DNA from: CAYJPV01 sp964372095
Lineage (GTDB): Bacteria; Acidobacteriota; Vicinamibacteria; Vicinamibacterales; JAKQTR01
Length of the DNA stretch: 64,000 nucleotides
Assembly (NCBI GenBank): GCA_964372095.1
Contig: CAYJPV010000005.1
Location: forward strand, 124,001 to 188,000
Direction: 5' to 3'
Positions 25,938 to 34,565 of the stretch are shown here, one piece after another. Position numbers and translations under genes: made by a program. The stretch's first letter is position 1. Every line of letters starts with the position of its first letter. Below the pieces are notes generated by a model. That model worked only from the letters and a program-made list of their open reading frames with translations, was not told where the DNA came from and did not search any database.

Positions 25938-27439
25938 GGCAGCGCATCACCATCGACCCCATCACGCGACTCGAAGGCCACGGCAAGATCGAGATCTTCC
26001 TGGACGACGCCGGCGAGGTCACCAACGCCTACATGCAGATCCCGGAGTTGCGCGGGTTCGAGCGGTTCTGCCTCGGGCGCGCCGCCGAGGAGATGCCGCG
26101 AATCACCCAGCGGATCTGCGGCGTGTGCCCGTCGGCGCACCACATCGCCTCGGCGCGGGCCCTCGACGCGCTCTACCACGTGGACCCGCCGCCGGCCGCG
26201 CACAAGATCCGCGAACTTTTCTACAACCTGTTCATGTTCGAGGATCACACCCTCCACTTCTACTTCCTGGGCGCCCCCGACTTCATCGTCGGGCCGGCGG
26301 CGCCGGCCGCGCAGCGCAACATCGTCGGTGTCATCGGCAAGGTGGGGCTCGAAATTGGCGGCAGGGTGATCGAAGCCCGCAAACTCGCCCGCGGCTTCAT
26401 GACCGAGATGGCCGGCAAGGTCGTACACCCCGTCTTCGGCCTGCCCGGCGGCGTGAGCCAGCCCCTGAAAGCCGAGATGGTCGAGCGCCTGAAGGCGGTG
26501 GCGCAGCACCTCGTCGACTTCGCGCAGTTCTCGCTCCAGGCGTTCCGGGACATCGTGCTGGGCAACCAGGGCTACGTGGACACCATTCTGGCCGACTACT
26601 TCGCCCACCGGACGAACTACATGGGCATGGTCGACGCCAACGGCAGGAACACGTATTACCGTGGCCAGTTGCGCGTCATCGACCCGACCGGGAAACGCCT
26701 CGCGCAGTTCGACGGGAAAGACTACCTGCAGCACATCGCCGAGCACGTCGAGCCGTGGTCCTACATCAAGTTCCCGTTCCTCAAACAGCCGGGCTGGAAA
26801 GGTTTCGTGGACGGCGCGGACAGCGGGCTGTACCGGGTGGCGCCACTCGCCCGCCTGAACGTCGCCGACGGGATGGCCACGCCGCTCGCGCAGGCGCACT
26901 ACGAACAGTTCTACAGCACGCTGGGCGGCAAACCCGTCCACAGCACCCTGGCCACGCACTGGGCCCGCCTGATCGAGGCGCTGCAGGCCACCGAGGTCAT
27001 CCAGACGCTGGCCCACGATCCCGAAATCCTCAGTCCCGTCGTACGGACGCTGCCCGACTCGCCTCCGACGGAAGGCATCGGAGTCGTCGAAGCGCCGCGC
27101 GGCACACTGATTCACCACTACGCCACGGACCCGAACGGCATCCTGACGATGGTCAACCTGATCGTGGCGACGGTGCACAACGCCGCGCCGATCCAGATGT
27201 CCATCGACAAAGCGGCCAAAGGCGTCATCCACGGGGGCAAGGTGGACGACGGACTGCTGAACATGGTGGAAATGGCGTTCCGGGCGTACGACCCGTGCTT
27301 CGGGTGCGCGACGCACTCGTTGCCCGGCGAGATGCCGCTCAAGGCCACGCTGCGAGGGCCCGATGGCCGGGTGCTGCGGGTGGTCGAGCGGGGCTCGGGG
27401 ATCGGGGATCGGGGATCGGGGGTAGACAGTAGACAGTAG
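25934..27439 (+). CDS. mvhA: Group 3c [NiFe]-hydrogenase large subunit precursor
   Basis: A 501-residue catalytic subunit. The N-terminal nickel motif is RICGVCPSAHH (Cys62 and Cys65) and the C-terminal one is DPCFGCATH (Cys455 and Cys458), so all four Ni-Fe ligands are present. Spacing and flanks match the cytoplasmic group 3c (MvhA) type that works with MvhD and HdrABC. After His461 there is a 40-residue extension that the endopeptidase encoded downstream should remove. Its last 19 residues (RGSGIGDRGSGVDSRQ at the end) and the TAG stop are written by a heptamer repeat array, so the propeptide tail is repeat-derived. Confidence 0.93.
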   Translation: MRQRITIDPITRLEGHGKIEIFLDDAGEVTNAYMQIPELRGFERFCLGRAAEEMPRITQRICGVCPSAHHIASARALDALYHVDPPPAAHKIRELFYNLFMFEDHTLHFYFLGAPDFIVGPAAPAAQRNIVGVIGKVGLEIGGRVIEARKLARGFMTEMAGKVVHPVFGLPGGVSQPLKAEMVERLKAVAQHLVDFAQFSLQAFRDIVLGNQGYVDTILADYFAHRTNYMGMVDANGRNTYYRGQLRVIDPTGKRLAQFDGKDYLQHIAEHVEPWSYIKFPFLKQPGWKGFVDGADSGLYRVAPLARLNVADGMATPLAQAHYEQFYSTLGGKPVHSTLATHWARLIEALQATEVIQTLAHDPEILSPVVRTLPDSPPTEGIGVVEAPRGTLIHHYATDPNGILTMVNLIVATVHNAAPIQMSIDKAAKGVIHGGKVDDGLLNMVEMAFRAYDPCFGCATHSLPGEMPLKATLRGPDGRVLRVVERGSGIGDRGSGVDSRQ

Positions 27440-27518
27440 TAAGTAGGGGGCATGGGACATGGGGCATGGGGACATCCCCTGCCTTTCCCCAATCCCCAAC
27501 CCCCAATCCCCAACCCCC
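27393..27518. repeat. Heptamer array 4 (composite, 18 units in register)
   Basis: Eighteen consecutive 7-bp units in one uninterrupted register. GATCGGG-type units are followed by AGTAGAC, GGCATGG, a CCCTGCC/TTTCCCC step and AATCCCC/AACCCCC alternation. It begins inside the 3' end of mvhA and ends just before the ribosome-binding site of the maturation protease gene. The same later modules recur near 40.1-40.27 kb and 51.85 kb. Confidence 0.92.
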
Positions 27519-27527
27519 AGGTGAGCG

Positions 27528-28004
27528 ATGACTCTTGTACTGTGTCTCGGCAACGACGTGCTGCGTGACGATGGCGTGGGCTGGCGGGTGGCGGCGGAAC
27601 TCGATCGCCCCGGGACGCTGCCCGCCGGCGTGGACGTCCGGCGCAGCGCCGTCGCCGGGTTCTATCTGCTCGATGAACTGACCGGCTACGACGCGGCGGT
27701 GGTGGTGGACGCCGTCAAGACCGGACAGCACCCTCCGGGAACGGTGTTATCGTTCGCCTTCGAGGACTTGCGCTCGGAACGCGGCCCGTCGCCCCATGCG
27801 GTCGGGCTGCCGACGGTGATACGCATGGGACGTCAGAGCGGTGTCCCCCTCCCGTCGCGTGTGCACATCGTGGCCGTTGAGGTAGCAGACATGGAGACGG
27901 TGGCCGAAGGTCTGACGCCGCGGGTCGCCGCGGCGGTGCCCGCCGCCGTCGATGCGGTTTGGGCCGCTCTGCGAGGCCTGCAGCCTGCCGGAATGCAGGT
28001 GTGA
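27528..28004 (+). CDS. [NiFe]-hydrogenase maturation endopeptidase
   Basis: A 158-residue HybD/HycI/HoxW-family peptidase that cleaves the C-terminal tail of the large subunit after nickel insertion. It has the signature LGNDVLRDDGVGWRV, with an Asp at the usual first nickel-ligand position, VVVDAVKTG for the second and SPHAVGLP for the histidine. Its place directly after mvhA makes MvhA the obvious substrate. AGGTGAG just upstream supports ATG 27528. No hypA-F genes are present in the window. Confidence 0.92.
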   Translation: MTLVLCLGNDVLRDDGVGWRVAAELDRPGTLPAGVDVRRSAVAGFYLLDELTGYDAAVVVDAVKTGQHPPGTVLSFAFEDLRSERGPSPHAVGLPTVIRMGRQSGVPLPSRVHIVAVEVADMETVAEGLTPRVAAAVPAAVDAVWAALRGLQPAGMQV

Positions 28005-28024
28005 GGACACGGCAACCCTCGGTG

Positions 28025-30082
28025 ATGGACGAGATGGCTGAGCCTTCCGCGCCCGAACCCCTCCTGTCGCACGCCCTGGACTGGCGCGCGCGCCTTCACG
28101 ATCTCGTCCGCGGGCGCAGCATCCAGGGCCGGCTGGTTCGCAACTTCTCCCTCGCGATTCTGGTGACCGCCTTCGTCACGACGATCGTGGGCGTGGGCAT
28201 GATCCGGAACCGCGTGTTTGCCCAGGCCCAGGCCCAGGTCAACTCCGACCTGGAAGCCGCCAAGGAGATCTATCAGGCGTCACTCGACCGCCTCGAAGAC
28301 GCCCTGCGCATTCACGCGACGCGCATGGTGATCTACGGCGCCCTGCAGCGCGGCGACACGACGGGCCTGGCCGAGGAGATGGGCCGGATCCAGCAGGCGG
28401 AGAACCTGGACGTCCTCACGCTGGCTGACGCGACGGGGCGCGTGCTGTACCGGGCAGGCAACCCCGGGCAGTACGGCGACACCGTTTCCAGCGGGGGCGT
28501 CGTGCAGCGCGCCTTGCGCGACAAGGCGCCGACCGTCGCCACCGAGGTCGTCTCGCCCGCGGCCCTTGCCACGGAAGCGCCGGCGGCCGTCAGGCAGGCT
28601 GAGATGGTCCTGGCGCCCACGCCCCGCGCCCGCGCACGGCGGGACATCCGGATGGCCGGCGGCATGATGCTGAAGGGCGCCGCGCCGGTGTTCACGCCCG
28701 CCGGCCGGCATCTCGGCGTGCTCTACGGCGGCGTGCTCCTGAACCGCAACTACACGATCGTCGACAAGATCCGCCAGACGGTGTTCAAGGAGGAGGCCTA
28801 CAAGGGCAGGCCGGTCGGCACGGCCACGATCTTCCAGAACGATGTCCGGATCTCGACCAACGTACGGAACGGCGACGGGACGCGGGCTGTCGCGACGCAG
28901 GCCTCGGCGGAGGTGGCCGACGCCGTCCTCGATCGGGGCGACACGTGGCGCGACCGGGCGTTCGTCGTGAACGACTGGTACTTGTCGGCCTACGCCCCCA
29001 TCCACGACCTCGAGGGCCAGACCATCGGCATGCTCTACGTCGGCGTGCTCGAGCGGCCGTACATGGACAGCCTGTTCCGATCGCTCCTGGTCTTCCTGGG
29101 CATCGCGGCAGGCGGCGTGGCCCTGGTGCACCTGATGGCGTTCCGCGTCGCCCGCCGCATCTCGGTCCCGATCCACGACATGGCGGCCGCCGCCCAGCGT
29201 GTCGCCGGCGGCGATTTTTCGGCCAAGGTCGCCGTCGCCTCGACGGACGAACTCGGCTACCTCGCCCAGCGATTCAATACGATGACCGTGGAGCTGGAGC
29301 GCGCCCACCAGATCATGCAGGAGGACGCCGCGGAGCTCGAGCGCAAGGTCGAGGCCCGCACCGCCGAACTGCGGGCGATGCAGGCGCACCTCGTGCAGTC
29401 CGAGAAGATGGCGGCCATCGGCAAGCTGTCGGCGGGCGTCGCCCACGAGATCAACAATCCCCTCACCGGCATCCTCACCAACAGCAGCCTGATGCTCGAA
29501 GACCTGCCCGACGAACACCCCTGGCGCGAAGACGTCCAGACGATCGTCAACGAGACGCTGCGTTGCCGGAAGATCGTGAAAGGCCTGCTCGACTTCGCCC
29601 GGCAGACCAAGCCGCAGCGCACGCAGCTGGAGATGAACCAGATCGTGGAAGACGTGCTGGCCCTGGTCCGCAACCAGACCGTCTTCAAAGCCATCACGAT
29701 CGAGTACGACTTCGACGCGCAGCTGCCGGCGATTCACGCCGATGCAGACCAGATGCGCCAGGTGGTCCTCAACATCGTCCTCAACGCGGCGGAAGCCATG
29801 GCGCAGGGAGGGTTGTTGCGCCTGTCGTCCCGGACCGCGGCCGAGGGGGGGGCCATCGAGCTGCGGTTCGCGGACAACGGTCCGGGGATTCCCGATCACG
29901 TGAAGGCAAAGATCTTCGAGCCCTTCTTCACCACGAAGCGGACCGGCACCGGCCTGGGGCTGTCGATTGCCTACGGCATCATCGAGCGGCACCACGGCCA
30001 GCTGCGCGTCGAGTCCACGCCCGGCGGCGGCACCACCTTCGTCATCGTCCTTCCCATCGGCTGGGAGGAACCCGATGAGTAG
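28025..30082 (+). CDS. Membrane sensor histidine kinase with double-Cache-type sensor
   Basis: About 685 residues. A membrane helix near 40-60 (SLAILVTAFVTTIVGVGMI) precedes a periplasmic sensor of about 280 residues with Cache-like strands (DVLTLADATGRVLYRAG, GTATIFQNDVRISTNVRNGD, WYLSAYAPIHD). Then come a second membrane helix, HAMP, a coiled coil, a HisKA box (IGKLSAGVAHEINNPLTGIL, phospho-His) and an ATPase domain (DNGPGIPD, GTGLGLSIAYGII). It is the cognate kinase of the sigma54 regulator that overlaps it by eight bases, an NtrB/NtrC-like pair. Position in the hydrogenase cluster suggests control of hydrogen metabolism by a periplasmic signal. ATG 28025 is chosen as first in a run of methionines. 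Confidence 0.88.
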   Translation: MDEMAEPSAPEPLLSHALDWRARLHDLVRGRSIQGRLVRNFSLAILVTAFVTTIVGVGMIRNRVFAQAQAQVNSDLEAAKEIYQASLDRLEDALRIHATRMVIYGALQRGDTTGLAEEMGRIQQAENLDVLTLADATGRVLYRAGNPGQYGDTVSSGGVVQRALRDKAPTVATEVVSPAALATEAPAAVRQAEMVLAPTPRARARRDIRMAGGMMLKGAAPVFTPAGRHLGVLYGGVLLNRNYTIVDKIRQTVFKEEAYKGRPVGTATIFQNDVRISTNVRNGDGTRAVATQASAEVADAVLDRGDTWRDRAFVVNDWYLSAYAPIHDLEGQTIGMLYVGVLERPYMDSLFRSLLVFLGIAAGGVALVHLMAFRVARRISVPIHDMAAAAQRVAGGDFSAKVAVASTDELGYLAQRFNTMTVELERAHQIMQEDAAELERKVEARTAELRAMQAHLVQSEKMAAIGKLSAGVAHEINNPLTGILTNSSLMLEDLPDEHPWREDVQTIVNETLRCRKIVKGLLDFARQTKPQRTQLEMNQIVEDVLALVRNQTVFKAITIEYDFDAQLPAIHADADQMRQVVLNIVLNAAEAMAQGGLLRLSSRTAAEGGAIELRFADNGPGIPDHVKAKIFEPFFTTKRTGTGLGLSIAYGIIERHHGQLRVESTPGGGTTFVIVLPIGWEEPDE

Positions 30083-31601
30083 GACCGGTGCGGAATCCGC
30101 GTCCAGGGCCGATGCCCCACGCGTGCTGGTGGTGGACGACGAAGTGTCCGTCTGCCGGAGCTGCGAGAAGATCCTGACCCGCGAGGGGTACCAGGTGGTC
30201 ACCGTCAACACCGGCGGTGAGGCCCTGGAACGGCTCCACCGTGAGCCGTTCGACCTGGTGTTCACGGATCTCAAGATGGCGGCGATGGGCGGGATGGAAC
30301 TGCTCGAATCCCTGCGGTCGGGATTCCCGGACATCGTCCCGGTGGTGATCACGGGCTACGCCACGATTTCGTCGGTGGTCGAGACGATGAAGGTCGGCGC
30401 CTTCGACTACCTGCCGAAGCCGTTCACCCCGGACGAGATGGCCGCCGTCGCGCGCAAGGCCTGGGACCGGCGGCAACTGCTGCTCCGAAGCCGGGGGACT
30501 CCGACCGCCGGAGATGCGGGTGACCCTGCCATGTTCGCCGGCATCGTGGGCGCCAGCCCGCGGATGCAGGAGGTCTACCGGCTCATTCGCAAAGTCGCGG
30601 CCACCTCGAGCACCGTCCTCATCGTGGGCGAAACCGGCACGGGCAAAGAGCTCGTGGCCCGGGCGATCCACACCATGAGCCCGCGCCGGCACGAGCGGTT
30701 CTTCGGCGTTGACTGCGGGTCACTGTCGGTCAACCTGCTCGAGAGCGAGTTGTTCGGCCACGTGCGGGGATCGTTCACGGGTGCCGTCACCGACAAACGA
30801 GGCATCTTCGAATCCGCGAGCCGCGGCACCGTCTTTCTCGACGAGATCTGCAACGTGGATGTCGAGGTGCAGGGCAAACTCCTGCGCTTCATCCAGGAGC
30901 GCGAGTTCCTGCCGGTCGGCAGCACGGAACCGCGGCGCGTGGACGTCCGCCTCGTGTTTGCCACCAACCGCGATCTCGAGAAGATGGTGCGCGAAGGCAC
31001 GTTCCGCGAAGACCTGTACTACCGGTTGTACGTGTTTCCGATCTATCTGCCCCCCTTGCGGGAGCGGCGCGAGGATATTCCCCTGCTGGCCTGCCACCTG
31101 CTGGCCCGGGCACGGGAACGTACCGGCAAGGACGTGGGCCGTTTTTCGGAAGACGCCCTCCGGCTGCTCGGCGCGTTCGCCTGGCCGGGCAATGTCCGGC
31201 AGCTGGATGCCACCATCGAGCGCGCCGTCATCGCGTGCGATGGAGACGTGATCGAGCCGCGCCACCTGCCGCGCACGATCACGCACGCCACGACGCCCGC
31301 GGACGTGCCCGTCCCGCAGACGAACCGCGAGTTCCTGAGCCTGAAGAAACGAATCCGCGAACAGGCCGTGTCGGACCTGGAGCGGGAGTTCGTGCTCGAC
31401 GCCCTCCAGCGCAACGACTGGAACGTGACGCATGCCGCAGCCGAAGTGGGCATCCAGCGGCCGAACTTCCAGATGCTGATGCGGCGCCACGGCATCAGGA
31501 CGGCCCACTCGACAGACGGCCTCAACTCCTCCGCGGCGGACCCGGACGAACCCCGATCCGTGCGCCGGCCCCGCCGGCCGCAGCCGCTCACACTCGAATA
31601 G
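30075..31601 (+). CDS. NtrC-type sigma54-dependent response regulator
   Basis: 508 residues. The receiver domain (VLVVDDEVSVCRS, phospho-Asp in LVFTDLKMA, KPFTPDEM) precedes an AAA+ domain (Walker A GETGTGKELVARAIH, sigma54 loop GSFTGA in place of the usual GAFTGA, Walker B GTVFLDEICNVD) and a Fis-like HTH near the end (WNVTHAAAEVGIQRPNFQML). The Ala-to-Ser change in the loop is conservative, so activation is probably retained. I find no clear -24/-12 sigma54 promoter near the cluster, so its target may lie elsewhere. GGAGG before ATG 30075 lies within the end of the kinase gene. Confidence 0.92.
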   Translation: MSRTGAESASRADAPRVLVVDDEVSVCRSCEKILTREGYQVVTVNTGGEALERLHREPFDLVFTDLKMAAMGGMELLESLRSGFPDIVPVVITGYATISSVVETMKVGAFDYLPKPFTPDEMAAVARKAWDRRQLLLRSRGTPTAGDAGDPAMFAGIVGASPRMQEVYRLIRKVAATSSTVLIVGETGTGKELVARAIHTMSPRRHERFFGVDCGSLSVNLLESELFGHVRGSFTGAVTDKRGIFESASRGTVFLDEICNVDVEVQGKLLRFIQEREFLPVGSTEPRRVDVRLVFATNRDLEKMVREGTFREDLYYRLYVFPIYLPPLRERREDIPLLACHLLARARERTGKDVGRFSEDALRLLGAFAWPGNVRQLDATIERAVIACDGDVIEPRHLPRTITHATTPADVPVPQTNREFLSLKKRIREQAVSDLEREFVLDALQRNDWNVTHAAAEVGIQRPNFQMLMRRHGIRTAHSTDGLNSSAADPDEPRSVRRPRRPQPLTLE

Positions 31602-31629
31602 CCTGCTTCCTGCTTCTTGCATCCTGTGG
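31599..31629. repeat. Heptamer array 5 (CCTGCTT type)
   Basis: Four 7-bp units following the regulator gene; the first TAG is the stop codon. Short and degenerate but in the same register. Confidence 0.7.
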
Positions 31630-31993
31630 TGATCGGCACTGCATACAAACGAAGCGCGGATGCGTACGCGGCGTATGCGGCCCCCCCCATGGGCACCGGG
31701 CCGCCGGTTTCGGCCCGAAGGTGGTGCGCGGAGCTCGTCTGCTGTCGCCAACCTGTTGAATCCACGGCGTCCCGGCGCGTCGAGTCTGGCGGGGACAGGG
31801 CCAGCCGCGTACGGCGTGTATGCACGACCGACGTCGTGGTGCCTCACACCCAACGTGCAGGAATACGCGTAACACATTGAACAGAAAGTGTTTATCGCGC
31901 TAGTGCCCGGCGCAAGACCCTTGCGTGCGGTGCTGGACCCGTCCTTGCAGAGGACCAAGTGCCGGTCAATGGATTACTCCCGGCGAGGACAAC
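31602..31993. other. Non-coding stretch before the dual-receiver gene
   Basis: 392 bases with no convincing gene. It starts with about four heptamer units of CCTGCTT type (31602-31629) directly after the TAG stop of the sigma54 regulator. A 7-bp stem (CGGGCCG/CGGCCCG) lies at 31698-31718. Two related GCGTACG-rich segments near 31660-31680 and 31805-31825 are roughly inverted relative to each other. An AT-richer patch at about 31870-31900 is the best place for a promoter of the next gene, but no clear -35/-10 pair is visible. Confidence 0.55.
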
Positions 31994-33181
31994 ATGAACA
32001 CCCTGATCAGAACGAAGCGGATGTTGGTGGTTGACGACGAACGGGCGGTCTGCGCCAGCGTCGAGAAGATTCTCACGCGGCAGGGCCACACGATCGAGAA
32101 AGCGCAGAGCGTGCCGGAGGCGGTCGCGTTGCTGGAGCGCGCCCCGGCGTTCGATCTCATCATTGCCGACCTGATGATGCCGCACGCCGGCGGTCTCGAC
32201 CTGCTGCGCACGGTCAACGAACGCCGCATGGGCATTCCCCTGCTGATCATGACCGGCTACGCGTCGATCGGGTCGGCGATTGAAGCCACCAGGCTGGGGT
32301 CCGCCGGCTACGTGCCCAAGCCGTTCACGCCTGATGAACTGCAGGTGGCCATTGAGAAGGCGATGACGGTGAGCGGTTCCCTCGCGGCGGCGACGCCCGC
32401 CGCGCCGGTTTCGCGACCCGCGCCGCCACTGGCACAGACCGACGCGAAGGCCAAGGACCCGATCGATGTGGACATGCCGTTCGACCGCGCCGAAGTGATC
32501 GCAGCCACATCTCCCGACTACGTGCAGCACCTGACCCGATCGGACATGCCCGTGGTCGATTTCTGCAATTTGGGCCAGCGCGCCTGCAAACGTTACAAGA
32601 CCAAGGGCGTCTGCAAGCAACCCGAATGTCCGCTGGTGGTCGCCGAGCGCAGGAAGATGGCCGCGAGGGCGACGGGCCCGCAGATGGCCGACATGATCGA
32701 CGTCGACATGCCCTTCAGCATGGCGGAAGTGTCGGCAGCGACGTCCGAAGCCTACGCCCATGCCCTGGGCCGCGGTGACATGCCCGTGACTGGTCGCTGG
32801 GATCCCAAGCGGGCGTCCGGCCGCAAGGTGCTGGTCGTCGATGACGAAGCCGTCGTCGTCAACAGCATCCGGCGGACGTTGACCCGACGCGGCTACGCCG
32901 TGGAAGAGGCGTTCTCGGCCAACGAGGCGCTGAACCGCATCCTGAACGACATGTACGACCTTGTGCTGCTCGACATGAAGATGCCGGATGCCAACGGTCT
33001 CGAACTGCTGCCCACCATCAGGAAACACCGGCCGGGGTTACCGGTGGTCATCGTCACCGGGTACGCGTCGATCGACACGGCGGTGGAGGCGATCCAGCGT
33101 GGCGCCAGGGACTACATGGCGAAGCCATTCACGCCGGACGAACTGTACGCCACGGCCAGCAGGGCGATCAGGGCTCACTAG
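31994..33181 (+). CDS. Dual receiver-domain protein with central Cys-rich repeat region
   Basis: 395 residues with no DNA-binding or enzymatic output domain. Receiver 1 (about 9-125: MLVVDDERAVCAS, phospho-Asp in LIIADLMMP, KPFTPDEL) and receiver 2 (about 280-390: VLVVDDEAVVVNS, LVLLDMKMP, KPFTPDEL) flank a middle part. That part has two copies of an IDVDMPF...MPV motif of about 31 residues and a cysteine run C-x6-C-x8-C-x4-C (starting FCNLGQRACKRYKTKGVC). Inference: a phosphorelay or scaffold protein whose Cys region may bind metal or an Fe-S cluster and so report redox state. GAGGA upstream supports ATG 31994. The stop TAG starts heptamer array 6. Confidence 0.8.
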   Translation: MNTLIRTKRMLVVDDERAVCASVEKILTRQGHTIEKAQSVPEAVALLERAPAFDLIIADLMMPHAGGLDLLRTVNERRMGIPLLIMTGYASIGSAIEATRLGSAGYVPKPFTPDELQVAIEKAMTVSGSLAAATPAAPVSRPAPPLAQTDAKAKDPIDVDMPFDRAEVIAATSPDYVQHLTRSDMPVVDFCNLGQRACKRYKTKGVCKQPECPLVVAERRKMAARATGPQMADMIDVDMPFSMAEVSAATSEAYAHALGRGDMPVTGRWDPKRASGRKVLVVDDEAVVVNSIRRTLTRRGYAVEEAFSANEALNRILNDMYDLVLLDMKMPDANGLELLPTIRKHRPGLPVVIVTGYASIDTAVEAIQRGARDYMAKPFTPDELYATASRAIRAH

Positions 33182-33318
33182 AGGCTAGAGGCTAGAGGCT
33201 GGGGGCTAGGGGCAGGGAAATGTCCTTGTCCCTTGCCCCTTGCCCCTTGCCCCTTGCCCCTTGTCCCTTTTGTCCCCCAATCCCCAATCCCCAACCCCCA
33301 ATCCCCTGCTTCCTGCTC
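33179..33318. repeat. Heptamer array 6 (20 units in register)
   Basis: Twenty 7-bp units from the stop codon of the dual-receiver gene, without a phase break. TAGAGGC three times, transitional units, GCCCCTT and GTCCCTT, CCAATCC and CCAACCC, then CCTGCTT. Different unit families sit side by side in the same phase. Confidence 0.93.
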
Positions 33319-33326
33319 CCCCCGCG

Positions 33327-33332
33327 TATAAT
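33327..33332 (+). promoter_or_regulatory. Candidate -10 element (TATAAT) for the epimerase gene
   Basis: A perfect TATAAT 28 bases before ATG 33361. The -35 region falls inside the C-rich heptamer array and shows no recognisable hexamer, so this is only a half-promoter match. Confidence 0.4.
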
Positions 33333-33360
33333 CGTCTGCGTCCTCACTCCCGGAGTCACC

Positions 33361-34497
33361 ATGTCCCATTCGCGCCGAACGTTTCTGCACCGAACCACTT
33401 TCGCCGCCGGGGCCTGCCTGGTCCCTGCAGGCCCCGTGCTGGGTGCGGGCCGGCAGACGGCAGCGGCGCGGCCGAAGCTGACACTGCGATTCCGCCCGTA
33501 TACGCTGCAGCTGAAGCACGTCTTCACCGTCGCCGTCAGCTCGCGCACGACGACGCCCGTGGTGCTGACGGAGGTGGAATACGACGGGGTGGTGGGCTAC
33601 GGCGAGGCGTCGATGCCGCCGTACCTCGGCGAGTCGCACGAAACGGCGTTGGCGTTCCTGGCGAAGGTGGACCTGGGCCGGTTCAGCAATCCGTTCGAAT
33701 TGGAGACGATCCTGACGGCGGTTGACGCGGTCGCGCCCGGCAACCCGGCCGCGAAAGCGGCCGTCGACATCGCCCTGCACGACCTCGTCGGCAAGCTGCT
33801 GAAACAGCCCTGGTACAACATCTGGGGTTACGATCCCGCCAAGGCTCCGCTCACCACCTTCACGATTGGCATCGATACGCCCGAGGTGGTCAAGGCCAAG
33901 ACGAAAGAAGCGGCCGAGTTCAAGATCCTGAAGATCAAGCTGGGGCGGGACACGGACAAGGCCATGGTGGACGCGATCCGCACGGTGACGAACGTGCCGC
34001 TCACCGGCGACGCCAACCAGGGCTGGACCGATCGCCAGGTGGCGCTCGACATGCTGCACTGGCTCAAGGCACGCGGGTTTGAATACGTCGAGCAGCCCCT
34101 GCCCAAAGAACGGATCGACGACCTGGCCTGGCTCACGGAACGAAGCCCGCTCCCGATCATTGGGGACGAAGGGGTCCAGCGCCTGCCGGACGTCAAGAAG
34201 GCGCTGGGCGTCTATTCGGGCATCAACATCAAGCTCATGAAGTCCACCGGCATGCGCGAAGGCCGGAAGATGCTGGAGCTGGCGCGCGCGCTCGGCATGA
34301 AGGTGATGCTGGGCTGCATGACGGAAACATCGTGCGGCATCTCGGCCGCCTCGCACCTGTCGCCGATGGTGGACTGGGCCGATCTCGACGGCGCCCTGCT
34401 GATCGGCAACGACATCTTCGACGGCACGACGGTCGTCAACGGCAAGGTGACGCTGTCGCCCCGGCCCGGCATCGGTGCGGTGAAGATCGCGGGTTGA
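33361..34497 (+). CDS. Exported enolase-superfamily dipeptide epimerase-like protein
   Basis: 378 residues with a Tat-type N-terminus (SRRTFLHRTTFAAGA) and then a mandelate racemase/muconate-lactonising fold. Catalytic features are the KxK lysines in ILKIKLGRD, metal ligands in TGDANQGW, EQPLPKE and IGDEGVQ, and the opposite-face lysine in NIKLMKSTG. It most resembles L-Ala-D/L-Glu (dipeptide) epimerases of peptidoglycan recycling, but substrate assignment in this superfamily is uncertain. Export is unusual for that activity. GGAG just upstream supports ATG 33361; the frame upstream is repeat DNA. Confidence 0.8.
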   Translation: MSHSRRTFLHRTTFAAGACLVPAGPVLGAGRQTAAARPKLTLRFRPYTLQLKHVFTVAVSSRTTTPVVLTEVEYDGVVGYGEASMPPYLGESHETALAFLAKVDLGRFSNPFELETILTAVDAVAPGNPAAKAAVDIALHDLVGKLLKQPWYNIWGYDPAKAPLTTFTIGIDTPEVVKAKTKEAAEFKILKIKLGRDTDKAMVDAIRTVTNVPLTGDANQGWTDRQVALDMLHWLKARGFEYVEQPLPKERIDDLAWLTERSPLPIIGDEGVQRLPDVKKALGVYSGINIKLMKSTGMREGRKMLELARALGMKVMLGCMTETSCGISAASHLSPMVDWADLDGALLIGNDIFDGTTVVNGKVTLSPRPGIGAVKIAG

Positions 34498-34565
34498 GGC
34501 GGGTCCGGGAACACCGCGTGTTCCTGACCTCGGCGCACTGGGACGGGAGCATCGGGGAGGTGCCC

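Noticed and set aside
31617..31880. Small open frames in the region before the dual-receiver gene
   Set aside because: Frames exist on both strands with no recognisable motifs; repeats and hairpins explain the region better.
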